From Sparassis latifolia (Eukaryota; Basidiomycota; Agaricomycetes; Polyporales; Sparassidaceae), in contig JAENRS010000017.1 in NCBI GenBank assembly GCA_018466975.1, forward strand, positions 310,001 through 374,000: a stretch of DNA of 64,000 nucleotides, given 5' to 3'. This document shows, piece after piece, positions 10,386 to 22,593 of the stretch; position 1 is the stretch's first letter; each line of letters begins with the position of its first letter. The translations under genes and the position numbers were made by a program. Under the pieces are notes generated by a model. That model was not told the DNA's origin, did no database searches, and saw only the letters and a program-made list of their open reading frames with translations.

Positions 10386-13300
10386 ATGTCTTTCCACCGG
10401 CCAACTGCTCACTATCGACGGTTGAGCTCGTCGGCAGATCGGCCTTCCTCTCGTTCGATATCCCCTCAGAAAACACCCCCCTCGCACGTCCACCTGATTC
10501 AACCTTCCGACGTTCCCCGCAAGCGGTGACCTCGCAGCACAAAACATCTCCATCTGCCTGGGCCGGAGCGATTGGTGACGCTTCCTGGATGCCTCAACTT
10601 CACGCCTCAACTTCACGCAGTCAGATCCATCCTGGGGTCGTGCAGAAGGTCCTGAAATTCGATCTTCACGCCCTCTACAACGAGCACCCCGCTCTGACGA
10701 CCCATTCGCGCTCCCCACCGACTTTGCATCCATCCCTGACTCTCCCGAGGCTGCCACTTTTGACGGGCTGTATACCTCTTACGTCGAAGAGGATCCAGGT
10801 GTTCGATCCGGGTGAGATCGGCAGAAGAAGGCGCGGCAGTGGAAGAGGTGGGCAACAGAGGTCATCCCGTCATTACTGCACCCCCATATGGAGCTCCTTC
10901 GATGATCGGACTATTTGCGTGAATCCGTTAACCAGGAGAAGACATGCACTTGTGGTGGCGAGCACGTGCGAACTCTTCAAGTCGTCTGTGTATACTTTGA
11001 ACGTAAGTAGCAATTTTTTTTCTTCTGTTTCGTCGCAACCCTCAGGCACTCACACGGCCTCGTTTTAGGTCTACGACATATCACCATCCACGTTTGCCAG
11101 TGCTCGCCCGCTGCCCTTCAACTTCTATCTTGCGGCCTTTTCCCATGTGCCCCTCAAGCTCCGACTTTGGCGGTCGACCTCTCCCTGCTCAAGTTTGTTC
11201 AAGAACTTTTCGTGCAGCTGCCGCCTAACACAACATCCTTCTGCACCACACTGGAGTACTTCCTTGGTGAACACGGATACAAACTGACTACACGGGTATG
11301 TATTTTGCCCTACGTGAACATTCATGCACTCATTCAGACATTTTAGGACTCGTTACATCGGCGCTTCGGCAATGCCCTCCTCTGGTATTCGAATCTCGTC
11401 AACGCCACTGATCGGCACGTTCAAAGCATTCTGGAACGAGCACGGCCTCCCCCGCTGCGTGACGCTTCAACTCCCCCTGCCGCCGAGCGGGCCGAACGTG
11501 AGTATCTGCTAGACCTCCCCATCTGCGAGGTAAAACTGACTTGAAACCCAGCAGGGCTCCCCGCTTTCCAAGCGTCTAATGATGCGGAAGAGGGGATCGA
11601 ACCTGATCCTGAAAATGTGCAGCAACCGGAAGGGACTCCTTCCAGCGGTGCATCTCACGGCGAGAGACCGAGCGAGTATCTACGCGCTCGTTGTCCTCTG
11701 TGCTTCGGCGGAACGACATGCAGTAGTGAGGATGGCATGTGAGTATTATTTGTTAATGCTTCCATGTCTATCAAACTAACATTCATCAACATCAGACCTG
11801 ATATCATCGTCTGCATTAATGCATGCTTTACGCAGAAGTGGAGGAAGGGCCAGGGAGGTGGGCGCGATGATCCTCGTCATGCACGAGAGTCTGTTTTTGT
11901 GCCTGAGTCGGATGTCAAGGACATGGAGTCATACGTCGAGAGCCTTCGACCCAGTTCGGACAACAGGCTGCATCATACACAACCCACAGTGGAGGAGGAG
12001 GACGAGTATGAGCCTGGTCTCAAGCTGCCAAGATCAGTTCTCGATGGCTGCCACGAGTCTTTCCTAGCAGCAGACGAGAAACGTCAGAAGGCAAGTACGC
12101 AACTCTTCGCTGACACGGGTCTCATGGCGCTGCTGTGCCGTCATGACCGTGTGCTTTGGTTGGTCAACATGACCTCTGCGGGCGAGAAGCAGTACTACGC
12201 CCTTATGCTTATCCGCCAACTCTTCGACAATCTCCCTGCTTCCATGACTGTCGGCATACTGTATGATATCGGCTGTCAACTCCACCGAAGCTGCATCAAA
12301 TTTGGCTTTCTCCACGATGTCATCGACCACATCACGTTTGCGATATCGATATTCCATGCATATGGGCACCAGTGGCCATGCCAGCTGATATATCATCCAT
12401 GGAAGGGAATCGGGTTTGGGTTGACGGATGGCGAGGGCTGCAAGAGGTTCTGGAGTGCGATTTGGAAGCTCATCCCATCGTTACGGGTGTCCGGAGTGAG
12501 TCCTCATTTTTCTACTTTGATGAATTTTGTCTTCTGACGGACGTTGTCAGTACCATCAGCGTCTTTTCGTTCTCGACACGCAGGTCAAACATCTTGATGA
12601 AGAGTCGATGTCCGGGCTTGGGCATTGGCTTTCCAGGAAGTGGAGTGTATGCCAGTCGAAGAAGCGTGCTGCCATTGATGCACTTCAAACACTTGGCATC
12701 GAGGAAGATGTCTTACGGGCTGAGTGGGTAGCACAGGTTGAAGAACAGACGAAACCGGCACCACGTGCGTTATGACTTCTCTGCGGTTGTTCTGAGTGGC
12801 TAACTACATGCAACAGGTCGTTCGCGCGACAAGGGCAAGCGCGCTATTGAAACGGTGCTTGCACTGCAGAAGACACTTGTTGCCTACCAGGAGAACATCC
12901 GTGATCTCGAACTCAAACTTCTGGCTGACAATGACGTCCTTGACACCCAAGAAATAGACTTGCAGCTTGTTGATGCCAGGTCAAAGAGTGCACGGATCAC
13001 TTCCGCTCTGGAACGCAAGAAAGCAGCGCTTGGCATAGGTGAACGTGCGCAGCTCGTGCGACTCGCACGCAATGTTTTCCTGAGGATCCGAATGAATGCG
13101 CGTGCCATCAAGCATCGGATCCGTGATCGCCTTCGTCAGCGCAAGTTTGAACTCGAACGTCTCGAGCGTTCATATCGCCAGACAATCAACAGTATGTCTC
13201 TTTCTTTCTTTTAGGCTTCGTTGTTGATGCCTTTGAGCTTGTAGACAACAAGCTTAGCACACATGCTGAGTCATCCATCAAGCGTCGTGAACCCGGTATT

Positions 13301-14155
13301 CTGAAGCTCGTGAAGACGTAGAATGATTTATGTATGCAGATGTCAACGTTAATTCGACAGCGCAAGGCTTCGCGGTTTGCTATTGTACCACCTCCCATTC
13401 AGAGCAATGGCCTCTTCAAGCTTGACGTTGACGACGACATTTGGCAGGATGTTGGGCTGGATGATGATGCGGACACTGATGCAGTTCCTCGATGGCTCGG
13501 AGATGAAATGGTGCGTGAGGGTATCAAGATGCGTTTGCTCTTAGATCGTTGTATTGAGGAGGAGAGCCGATTGCAACGAGAGCATTGTGCATTGCAAGAA
13601 TGGTTTCAAGAGGAGTGGTTGACCCTGCAGAAGGCCTGTGTCGATGCAGGTATGTTGTTGTTATTCTTATGCTTCTACAGTTCTGATGTCTGAATAGATA
13701 ATGACATTGACCTTCTCTATCTTCTTCATCGCCGTCGTGATCGTTTATCTCGCTTATGTGTGACTTGGCAGTCTCAAGTCCGTGCGATTCTCTGTTTGAC
13801 CCCTATGAGTTCATCATGGGGTCCTTCGGAGCAGGAGCTGAGAGATGCTGCTGTATATCAGGTGACAGGCAAGTGGGATAAGGATGAGAGCTTGATGGCA
13901 CAATATAATCCAGGTGAGAATCAGGATGATGATGAGGAACGGGTAAGCTTTGATCCACCTACTGATTCTGAAGATGATGGAGAGTTGGTGGATGCAGCAG
14001 AGGTGGTGGCCTTTAATGATGCATATCATGAGCTCTTAGCTAACCCTGATCTTGATACACTTCTGCTGGACAGTAGTATTGTGGATGATACTGAACTCTT
14101 ACCAGTCTCTCCTAGTAGGTACACTCCTCGCAAGCGAGCTCTTTTGATAGTTTAG
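10386..14155 (+). pseudogene. KDZ transposase, multi-exon, with broken frame
   Basis: Conserved blocks occur in family order. These are an N-terminal S/R-rich leader; a cysteine cluster (C-T-C-G-G-E-H and, after an intron at about 10999-11068, C-Q-C-S-P-A-A-L-Q-L then G-L-F-P-C-A-P); R-F-G-N-A-L-L-W-Y; R-C-P-L-C-F-G-G; the RNase H-fold core with I-V-C-I-N-A-C-F-T-Q-K, A-L-L-C-R-H-D-R-V-L-W-L-V-N-M and Y-D-I-G-C-Q-L-H-R-S; H-A-Y-G-H-Q-W-P-C-Q; a coiled-coil C-terminal region; and a D/E-rich tail. In-frame stops interrupt it at 10527 (TGA), 10813 (TGA), 10903 (TGA) and 13319 (TAG, where the family has Tyr), plus a likely one-base shift near 10630. The first core acidic residue appears to be Asn (codon 11818-11820) where I expect Asp. 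It is probably inactive. Confidence 0.85.
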
Positions 14156-14204
14156 TCCAAATACATCACACTTGTACTTTTCTAGATATGTTGCTACTAA
14201 CTAG

Positions 14205-15704
14205 GTCCATCTTACCAAGTACAGACCTTGGGATGTCCATTCCATATGAGGCGGGAGGTCCGTCTCACCCAGGAGGGACCTTGGGATGTCCATTCCATAT
14301 GAGGCGGGAGGTCCGTCTCACTCAGCAGCGACCTTGGGATATCCATTTGATATGAGGTGGGAGGTCTGTCTCACCCAGTAGGGACCTTGGGATGTCCATT
14401 TGATATGAGGCGGGAGGTCCCTCTCACCTAGTACTGACCTTGGGATATCCATTTGATATGAGGCGGGAGGTCTGTCTCACCCAGTAGGGACCTTGGGATG
14501 TCCATTTGATATGAGGCGGGAGGTCCGTCTCACTCTGTACAGACCTTGGGATGTCCATTTGAGATGAGGCCAGAGGTCTGTCTCACCCAGTAGGGCCCTA
14601 GGGATGTCCATTCTATATGAGGTGGGAGGTCCGTCTCACTCTGTACAGACCTTGGGAAGTCCATGCTCTGTCAGACAGGAGGTCCAATATATATAACATA
14701 GAAGGTTCATCTGATACATGATCATAGATTCATTGCATGTAAGACAGAAGATGCACTACATTAATACGAGATGCATCAGTGATAAGTAGTACATGGTGAG
14801 CACTATACGTACAAATGGATTTCGATATATGATAATGTAAAATTAATAGTAGGCAATGAGGGCAACTTCTGTATGATATAGCATCTTTTGCACTGATATC
14901 TAATTAATTATAAGATAACTATAAATACAGATATTAATGCTTTGTTCCTGCATTGACAAACAATGTGTTCAAGCAGACGTGTGATGACATGTACTCCAAC
15001 AAGTTGTTCTAATAGGCCTGCGATGACATCTACTCCAACAAGTCGTTCAGGCAGACCTGCGATGACACCTACTCCAACAAGTCGTTCTAGCAGACCTGCG
15101 ATGACACCTACTTCAACAAGTCGTTCAAAGAGCCTTGCGATGACACCTACTCCAACAAGTCATTCAAGCAGACCTGCGATGACACCTACTCCAACAAGTC
15201 GTTCTAATAGGCCTGTGATGACACCTACTCCAACAAGTCGTGCAGATGTGAGAAGAGACCTATATACCATGATTAGATGCAAATATATATCTGTGAAATT
15301 CTGAATTTGCATTCACAGCTGCACACATATAGTTCTAGAATGCACAGTAAGAAGAGGGCAAGTAGCATAAGACCTACAGTACAATAAGATATAAGCTAGA
15401 AAGTGAAAAATACCAGACTATAGGAGGTCCAGAATCCCCCCTGATACCCTTTAACCAGTAATAATGCAAGGGAGGTCCATGGGAGAACCTAGACAACAGG
15501 AAAGATATAGAGCCCATGGGCCCTTTCAGATAGTACCCTCAAGTAGCTCCCACTTCAGGACCTCCTCAGCTGTGAGATGTCCCACAGGACCAGTGGGCCA
15601 TGCACTAATCCCATGGGCAGACCACCCCCTGGGAGGCTCTTAGCCACAACAAACAGTAGATTATATTGAGGCTAAGAGCTAGGGATAGGAGGTACCCTGA
15701 AGTG
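14205..15704 (-). repeat. KDZ right arm (long terminal inverted repeat)
   Basis: This is the mirror image of the left arm. It has a 53-bp array of about nine units (14215-14690), an AT-rich spacer, a 39-bp array of about seven units (14965-15245), then the terminal block ending at CCCTGAAGTG. Outside the tandem arrays it matches the left arm almost base for base, including the run around the shared CACAGCTGC... block near 15315. Confidence 0.85.
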
Positions 15705-15713
15705 CTTTTCGAC

Positions 15714-17138
15714 CATCGACCTCGTCCATTTCCGCATGGTCCCGATCCCGAACCAACAAATGCCTGCTGTTATCAGTCCCGTCGTGATCTGGGTCGGCGT
15801 TCTTCCCGATAGTCTCGCCGGTGAGGATGCGTTCAACTCAGCTAACGCCATACTCGCACTCCTCGAGGACGAGGACATTACAGCCGTCGACATTGAATTC
15901 CGGGAATCGGTGTTCAGGCATTCAGCTAGTGCAGAGCTCTACGAACCTGCCTCGGACCTGGATGCAACCAGACACGTCATTGATCCTCTCACTACTGCGC
16001 TTGGACTTCCTATGGCTGCCGCGAAGACGCCCCACCTCCAGGGCACTATGGGCTTCTACTTCAATGACAGCGACGACCTCTACGGCATTACGGCTCGCCA
16101 CGTTCTCTTCCCGGCAGATGAGGACAATTCCGACTACACCTACAACCCCAGCGGGCCTCGTAAGAAAGTCCTCCTCATGGGCACCAAGGCGTGGGAGGAC
16201 TACCTCAAGTCCGTCCAGATCCAGATCGGAAACCTTAGCACTGCGACGGAGATCCGCAGGGAGTCGATCGGGAGGTTGGAGGGGAGGGCAGAGGGCGATA
16301 CCCCTGCTGCTAAGAAGGTGAAGAAGGAGCTGGAGAAGACTCGGGAGCTGCTGGAGGAGACGACCGACGCGATCAATGAGCTTCAGAAGCTCTACGAGAA
16401 GACGAAGAAGGACTTCGGTAAGCCGAGCCAGCATGTGGTCGGTCACGTTGTCTGGTCGCCTGCTATCACTATCGGTACCGCTCCGCATGGCTTCACCAAG
16501 GACGTTTGCATCGTCAAGCTCGATAAGGCCAGGTTTTTGCCTAACTTTAAGGGGAACGTTATTGACTTAGGTGCATGCTGATCTTTTTCACTAAAGGCAT
16601 CTGAATTAACTGTTTATATTCAGGGACGGAGATCGAGGCCGCCAAGTTCGTAAACAAGATGTATCCTCGCACGGACGCGCAGTCCAGCTTCGAGTACCCA
16701 GCCGAACGCCTCCTCGAGCTCAGGGGCATTCTCGCCGAGGATCGCATGTGGCATCCCGACACGAAGGACCACGATGGTGAAAACTGCCTCTACGTCATCA
16801 AGCGCGGCCTAACCACTCTCACCACGATTGGTCGTGCCACTGGATTCTTCTCCTGTGCGCACGAGTACTTTGCCAACCAGACTCACCGGGACTCGATTGA
16901 ATGGGCAATCCTCCCATACGACTCAGGCGCGTTCTCCAGGAGCGGAGACTCCGGATCGATGATTGCCTCCGGTGCTGGCGAATTCGGTGGCCTCCTTACT
17001 GGCGGGTCTGGCAAGACGGAGTCATCGGATATCACTTATGCCACGCCAATGTTCTGGCTCTGGCTCATCATCAAGGCCAAGTTCCTTAATGCCAACCTCT
17101 ACCCGGTCTTCAACTACACTGCTAGACAGGAAGACTGA
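15714..17138 (+). pseudogene. Serine peptidase gene, 3' part with catalytic domain
   Basis: Two exons (to 16570; from 16624) joined by a 53-nt intron in phase 1. The fold is trypsin-like by motif. The catalytic His is in I-T-A-R-H-V (codon 16099-16101), a likely Asp in F-T-K-D-V-C-I-V-K-L (16501-16503), and Ser in R-S-G-D-S-G-S (16950-16952). Between His and Asp sits a charged, probably coiled-coil insert of about 80 residues. No signal peptide is visible, so an intracellular role is likely. The GDSG motif is the S1/S64-like form seen in many basidiomycete hypothetical proteins. The frame continues from the 5' part across the transposon site. Without the 5' exon this fragment has an ATG at 15736, so a shortened protein could in principle be made. 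Confidence 0.75.
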
Positions 17139-18060
17139 AGATTTGCCCAGGTTGACGGCCTTGTGGAAATCCGGAGACCAGTTTAGAAGATTTCCACAGG
17201 TTAACAAGACTTGTGGAGATCAAGAGGGCTCAGCCTGAGAATTCCGAGACCAGAGACCATAAATTGACATTTCTAAGAGCTTTTCTCATTTCAGAGACAT
17301 TTTTTCTGGTCAGGAATGGACCTAGGACTATGCTGTTCAAAGTGTACAATTATTATTTTACATATACATGTGGGCCTTTTTTTGCACATGGCAGTTGGGC
17401 GCTTCATGAAGCCCATCCCACAGTCACATGGTGGATGTCATCACTCATGAGTCAGACCAATGTTGACAGTATTTGCTGTTGGACGACTATGCTACATGGC
17501 CAAAACAGTAAAGCACCAGAAAATCATTAGACGAAAAGGGTAGAAAAGATGGAAATACGTACCGAAATACAGCCCTCGTGTGATGCCGCTTCAGGAATTT
17601 TCACGAGGCCTGAGATCGGACCGGATTTGGGTGGTCCGAACGGCCCCGGATTTCTAAGGCTGTAATGGAGTTTTGAACAGGTCGATTCCTGGGCTGTGAG
17701 AGGGTGGCTGAGGTGTTCGCATCCAGCCTGATATTGTTGCTTTGACAGCAGCACCAGTTAGACACCGGTCATGGGATACCGAAATGACGCTTATACAACC
17801 CCCGTCCGGCCCTTGCTAGAGCATATCCCGGTCCTGTTTCTAACTCTGCGGATTACTTGTATAAGCCGCGACTCAGAAAATCTCTAAGTAGATACAAACT
17901 CCAAAGGGTTTTGTCAAGATTCTGCTGTGCTCTGCTTCATGCGCTCATACTCTCGCACCCTCTTCATCCTCACCATCATCTGGTGACAACCTGCAGCTCC
18001 TGCTATCATCTTGAATCCTCTCCTAGTTGATCCCAGGCTTGGCAACATGTTCCTATTGAG
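17139..18060. other. Intergenic, repeat-derived, no gene
   Basis: The start holds a two-copy degenerate repeat of about 46 bp (17146-17230) just after the peptidase stop. A 24-bp block at 17520-17543 recurs exactly at 30017-30040. TATA-like tracts near 17860 resemble promoter or LTR sequence. No frame has a recognisable domain. Confidence 0.4.
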
Positions 18061-18319
18061 GAGATTGTAGTTCCATCACAAGCCGGAAAGGTGGAGTACG
18101 AGCGGAATCAAGTCCGCGTGGGGTCTGAGATGCAATGAAGGAGAAGAGTCTATTCCAGAGGTATGAGGTGGGTAGCCCGAAAGCGTAGCTAGGAAAATCT
18201 CTGTAGTCGCAATAATCGCTGGGAATGCATCGGAGTAAAATCGCACTGCTCTAAGGAGAACACTAAAATGCAGAAACATAAGACTGCCCAGAAAACACAC
18301 AAATGCAAGACTGCCCAAA
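18061..18319 (+). repeat. Dispersed repeat R1, copy 1, left piece
   Basis: Matches 40139-40340 with scattered differences. It is cut at 18319 by the chromovirus, whose 5-bp target duplication CCAAA is at 18315-18319 and 28411-28415. The repeat resumes at 28411. Confidence 0.8.
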
Positions 18320-18577
18320 TGTAACGTGCCGCTGTTGTATTGCGGGGCACAAACTTTTACCAAGCGGTACTTGTGCCCTAATCTTATCTAATCTCATCTT
18401 GTATTACGGAACTGTTGTATACTGTTTGTATGCGCTCTGCGTGTATCGAGCGCGCGTCGGTGTGTTGAAGTCAGAGACTTAACACACCACGACCTTGATA
18501 CACGCATGACACTTCAGAATAGAGCTTGGTGCACTGTATCTGAGGTTCGGTGTGATAAGATCTCGCCCCCCATTACA
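18320..18577 (+). repeat. Chromovirus 5' LTR
   Basis: 258 bp, TG...CA ends. Differences from the 3' LTR are mainly C/T or G/A at CpG sites (for example ACG versus ATG at the fourth codon-sized step, GCG versus GTG, CACGACC versus CATGACC), plus one small indel. Confidence 0.9.
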
Positions 18578-18864
18578 CTTTTTTACAGTCCAATTCGCCC
18601 TGCGAAAAAAACACACGGATAACACGCTCCCAGTCAAGACAGGCAGAGCACGCGGCTCTGGCAGACGTGGCCGAGAGCGCACCCCATGATGGCATGCACG
18701 CGGACACTGGCACGCCAGCCTCAGAAATAACGGACTGTGGGCAAGAACTGGCATCACCAGCCCCACGATCCTCTACACTGTCGTACGTCGAACCCCCACG
18801 CTCAACATGAGGAGGCCGAACGGATGAGCAGCGGTGGGAATCCGCCTCTGACCGTAATGTCAGA

Positions 18865-21082
18865 ATGCCGATGAGATCCACTGGATCTCACCAGGCCAGC
18901 GAAGAAACAGAAACGACGAGAATGAGAAGGATGCCACGGCATCCTTCGCATTACTCGCAGAGATTTCCGTCCCCGGCCCTGCCAGCACAACCGATATCTT
19001 CCCTAGCGGACAAAATACGTCGCACTAAGGATAGAGCCCCAGGAAGCACTGCAAGCACGAGCTCGTCAGAACGCGTGCGCAGAGAGAGAGCCCGAGAGGC
19101 ACTCCAGTGGGCTCGAGAAGAGGCGAACCGCAAACTCGACGCACTGCAAGAGAAGCAAGAACGCGAGATGCAGGCCATTCATGAGACACACGAATGGACC
19201 CGCCAAGCGCAGAACGAGCAGTTTGAAAGGATAATGGACGAACTTGAGAATTCCTCAGGAGACGAAGTTGACCCAATGGATCAACCCATCCCCTCGGGAA
19301 TGAGGAACTTCATTGAAGAGATAGCGGTAGAGCGAGGATATAATTATCGAGAGCGCGTACTGTCAGTTGGCCCGACCGCAGCAAGAGGGAGAGCCGGATG
19401 AGGATTACAATCGAAGGGTGCTAATATACACCAGATACTTGGACCGGATGGCCTCAGAGTCCAAAAGGGCATTGAGGGCATTTGGAGTACAACCGCCGGT
19501 ATCATCGACACCTCGCGCGACGTGGGGATCACTCCAATCTGGAACGGCTCCAGTAGCAGCTCCTGAAGGTGACCCCGGAAGAGATGATTCAGATGACTCC
19601 AGTCCATACCCCGGAGATGATGGGAACGATTTCGACCATTTCAGAAGAAATGGTCGAAGGCCCGCAACACCACCCCAGGGACACCAACCTGGAGGACAAT
19701 GGCTACCATGATCCAATGGATCGACTCCGCCACCACTGCCTCCTCGACCAATGCGACCTACAGGACCTGGATACCCCTGTGGGCTGCAAGGGCAGCCCAT
19801 GGCGGGAACGAACACATGACCTACAAGACCGACACAAGGTCCTGCAGTGAACACAATGACAGCTATGCAACAGCCCAATTTTGCTCGGAACGTAACATTC
19901 CAATCGGGAGTGACCCAGCCAAACCCAGCAGTCACTACCGCAGTGAACTGACCCCCTCGATTCCCGGGAATGAATACAACAGCCGCACCAGGTACGCACA
20001 CAGGCCATGCGACCGTACAATGATCACATGGCCCAGGAGCAATACCTCCAGATACGTCTCCCGCAATCAAGAGGATCCATACAATGGTGGACGAGATGGT
20101 ATCAAGAGATCCCATTGACGAACCACCAGCATACCTCAGAGTCACCAAGATGCCTCCACCGCTGCAATACGATGGGAAGGATGATCTTGATGCATTCGAG
20201 GTCTGGCTACAGAAGTTGCTGGAATACTTCAAGACTCTCCGCATCACTGGTGACGCCATGGATGCAGATTGCCTGCGAATATTGGGGCAAAGTCTTAAAG
20301 ATGATGCCGCCAACTGGTTCTTTCTGAATGTGCAGTCACCGAACTGCGAAGTACGACAATGGTACTTCGAGGATGCGGTGACACACCTCCACCGACGATT
20401 TCTACACAAGGACTCGGAGCTAATAGCATCCGAGAAGTACGACAAGGCGACGTACAGCTTATCACGCGGTGGTGTGAGCAAGCTATATGACAGGCTATTA
20501 CACCATGCAGATCACATGGTGCAATACCCAATGGAATATGCATTCCAGAAGAGGTTTATGGATGCATTACCACTACTGATGGTAGAAGTAATGCGTCTAG
20601 CCCATCTACTATTGCCTGAGAAACACACCATCGATGCACTGTATTGATCGGCATTGGCGATCGAACAGGGCAACGGATGGCTGGATCAATACCATACATA
20701 CAAGGACCGCCAACAGCCTCAGAAGACCGGGGACTATATGGGGACCCGGACATCAAGCAAGGCCGTGTCATTCCTTGCGCCGATGATATCATCGACGGGA
20801 GATACACGACCTACCTATCACCTGCAAGGACAAGGACGAGGAGGGGCACACCCAGGACATGCATGGCAGGCTGGTAATGCTGGCCGTAGAATGATGAACC
20901 CACGTGACGGACAACGTCATGGGGGTGGTCGTCCTACTACAAACCCGGCAGTCTCGGGATTGAGACCACCAGCGAATAACAAGGCGACGAATGCAAATGT
21001 CACTTGTTATTCTTGTGGTGGCAAGGGCCACTTCTCGACAGACCTGACATGCCTGAACTACGGTAAACCTCGGCCAGCGTGA
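18865..21082 (+). pseudogene. Chromovirus gag, broken
   Basis: Successive frames give an arginine/glutamate-rich coiled-coil start (18865-19401), a proline- and aspartate-rich linker after a frameshift near 19390, and the retrotransposon gag core from 20084. The core has F-E-V-W-L-Q-K-L-L-E-Y-F and A-A-N-W-F, a pattern typical of Ty3 gag. A TGA ends the core at 20647, after which the same frame continues to a zinc-knuckle-like C-Y-S-C-G-G-K-G-H at 21003. The last cysteine of the knuckle is displaced, so it is probably damaged. Another TGA follows at 21080. Confidence 0.8.
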
Positions 21083-21549
21083 CTACACGCACAACGTGTA
21101 GTCAATGACCGCTCCGAGGATGAGGAACAGGCAAACTAAGAACCGGCGGAACCAGAGGCTGCAGTTCAGGAGCTGGCTCCACAGGAGACGACTCCCGAAA
21201 CTGACGGAAATGAAGGGCCATACCAGAATGACACAGGATATCAAACATATCCTGAGTCGGACTGGGCTCCAGAGGGATCACAGTACTCATCAGCAGATGA
21301 GTGTGAACCCCCATCTGGAGACGATGGCTGGACTGATGACTACGATGTTTGCCTGGGATCGATGAGATTCAGCACCATTCATCAACACAAGCATGGAAAG
21401 TGTACGCAGACTGTACACCTCCATGCTAGTGAACCCGCAACAGACGCACGATCCTCGAGGAATGCATGGCTGTACGACTCACACGTATGACGCCTGACTG
21501 ATCCAGCCATGCAGCCTCAGTGAAACCCACAGACACAACAAACACTATG

Positions 21550-22012
21550 TGCAGAGGTCTTGATCAATGGGATCAAGACCTATACACTATTCGACTCGGG
21601 GTGTACAACGGACTCCATTTCTCCGGAGATGGCGTACATCTCGAAGGTGGACCAAATCGACCTGGATGACCAAATAGGTCTCCAACTGGGCACCAAGGGA
21701 AGCAGGACGTGCATCAATTATGGTGCACTACCCACAATCTCCATAGGCCCAGTAAAGGCACAACACTACCTAGACGTCATCGATATCAATAGATATGATG
21801 CCGTACTAGGCACAGTGTTCATGCATAAATATAGCATGGTCCTCGACTTCGAGAACTGCACCATATCGATCCAACAACAAAATATACCAACCTATGCGGA
21901 AGTGGACGAGGCCACAATCCTTGTGAATCACAAGGATATGTCGCACTCACACTACTGCGTGCACAACAACGTCGGTACCCTTATCATTATAACCCCGGAC
22001 AACCCGCAATAG
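21550..22012 (+). pseudogene. Chromovirus aspartic protease
   Basis: The active-site motif is L-F-D-S-G-C-T-T-D-S-I-S, the retropepsin D-S-G form, followed about 80 residues later by D-A-V-L-G-T-V-F, matching the family's conserved second block. The frame opens after earlier stops and ends at a TAG at 22010. It lies between gag and RT as in other gypsy elements. Confidence 0.8.
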
Positions 22013-22593
22013 GACCCCGCAACGAGACCAATGGCCGTGAATCCACCCCAGTCTCATGGTGCGAACCCAGGGACAGTCCTAAGAGGGGAGGGGAATGACG
22101 GAAACATCAAGGCGAAAGAAAAATCAACCACGAGAAACAGGAACAGCCCAAAAAGGACTGTTTCCCTGACATCTCAGAGAAGTTCACACCAACTAGACAC
22201 TCGATGAACGAACCACGACGGGACCGGTTCAGTCAGCCAAACCCATTAGGTCTAAATGACTTAATGGCGTTCGCACTGAACGAACATCGTAAAGACGAAG
22301 AAATTCGCGCCACATTCGTAGAATCCTCAGACGCAATAGCATCCGAGGAGAAACTACAAGAACGCCAAAAAGCCTGGATTGAGAAGATGAGGGACATAAT
22401 GTGCCCCCCGCCCCCAATTCTTTCACCGTTCCATGAAATTAACCATTGAATACCACTCATCAATAACGATGAGCAGTATCGACAGCGATTACTGAGATGT
22501 GCCGACGCAATGAAGCCATTGCTCCTAATCAAGATCCAATGATACCAGGACACTGGCTGGTGGGAGTCCAAGCAGGCTCTCCAGGCAGCGCCC

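Larger units (their letters stand above)
1414..15704 (+). mobile_element. KDZ-type DNA transposon, 14.3 kb
   Basis: The two ends are mirror images, starting CACTTCAGGGTACC and ending GGTACCCTGAAGTG. They are flanked by the same 8 bases, CTTTTCGA, at 1406-1413 and 15705-15712. An 8-bp target duplication fits the Zisupton/KDZ superfamily. Inside are a multi-exon KDZ transposase on the plus strand (10386-14155), a large acidic companion gene on the minus strand (3167-6863), and a 2.4 kb cargo zone between them holding host-gene fragments and an internal duplication. Both outer 1.5 kb arms carry the same tandem repeats in opposite orientation. KDZ elements in Agaricomycetes are often linked to TET/JBP oxygenase genes; I see none here. 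Intact ends and target duplication suggest a recent insertion, but the transposase reading frame is broken, so it may have been moved in trans. Confidence 0.9.

Noticed and set aside
1414..15704. TET/JBP oxygenase gene expected in fungal KDZ elements
   Set aside because: I looked for an H-x-D...H dioxygenase pattern in the element's open frames and saw none.
19405..20481. Long minus-strand open frame of 358 codons
   Set aside because: It is antisense to the chromovirus gag and has a composition expected from a shadow frame, with no recognisable domain.
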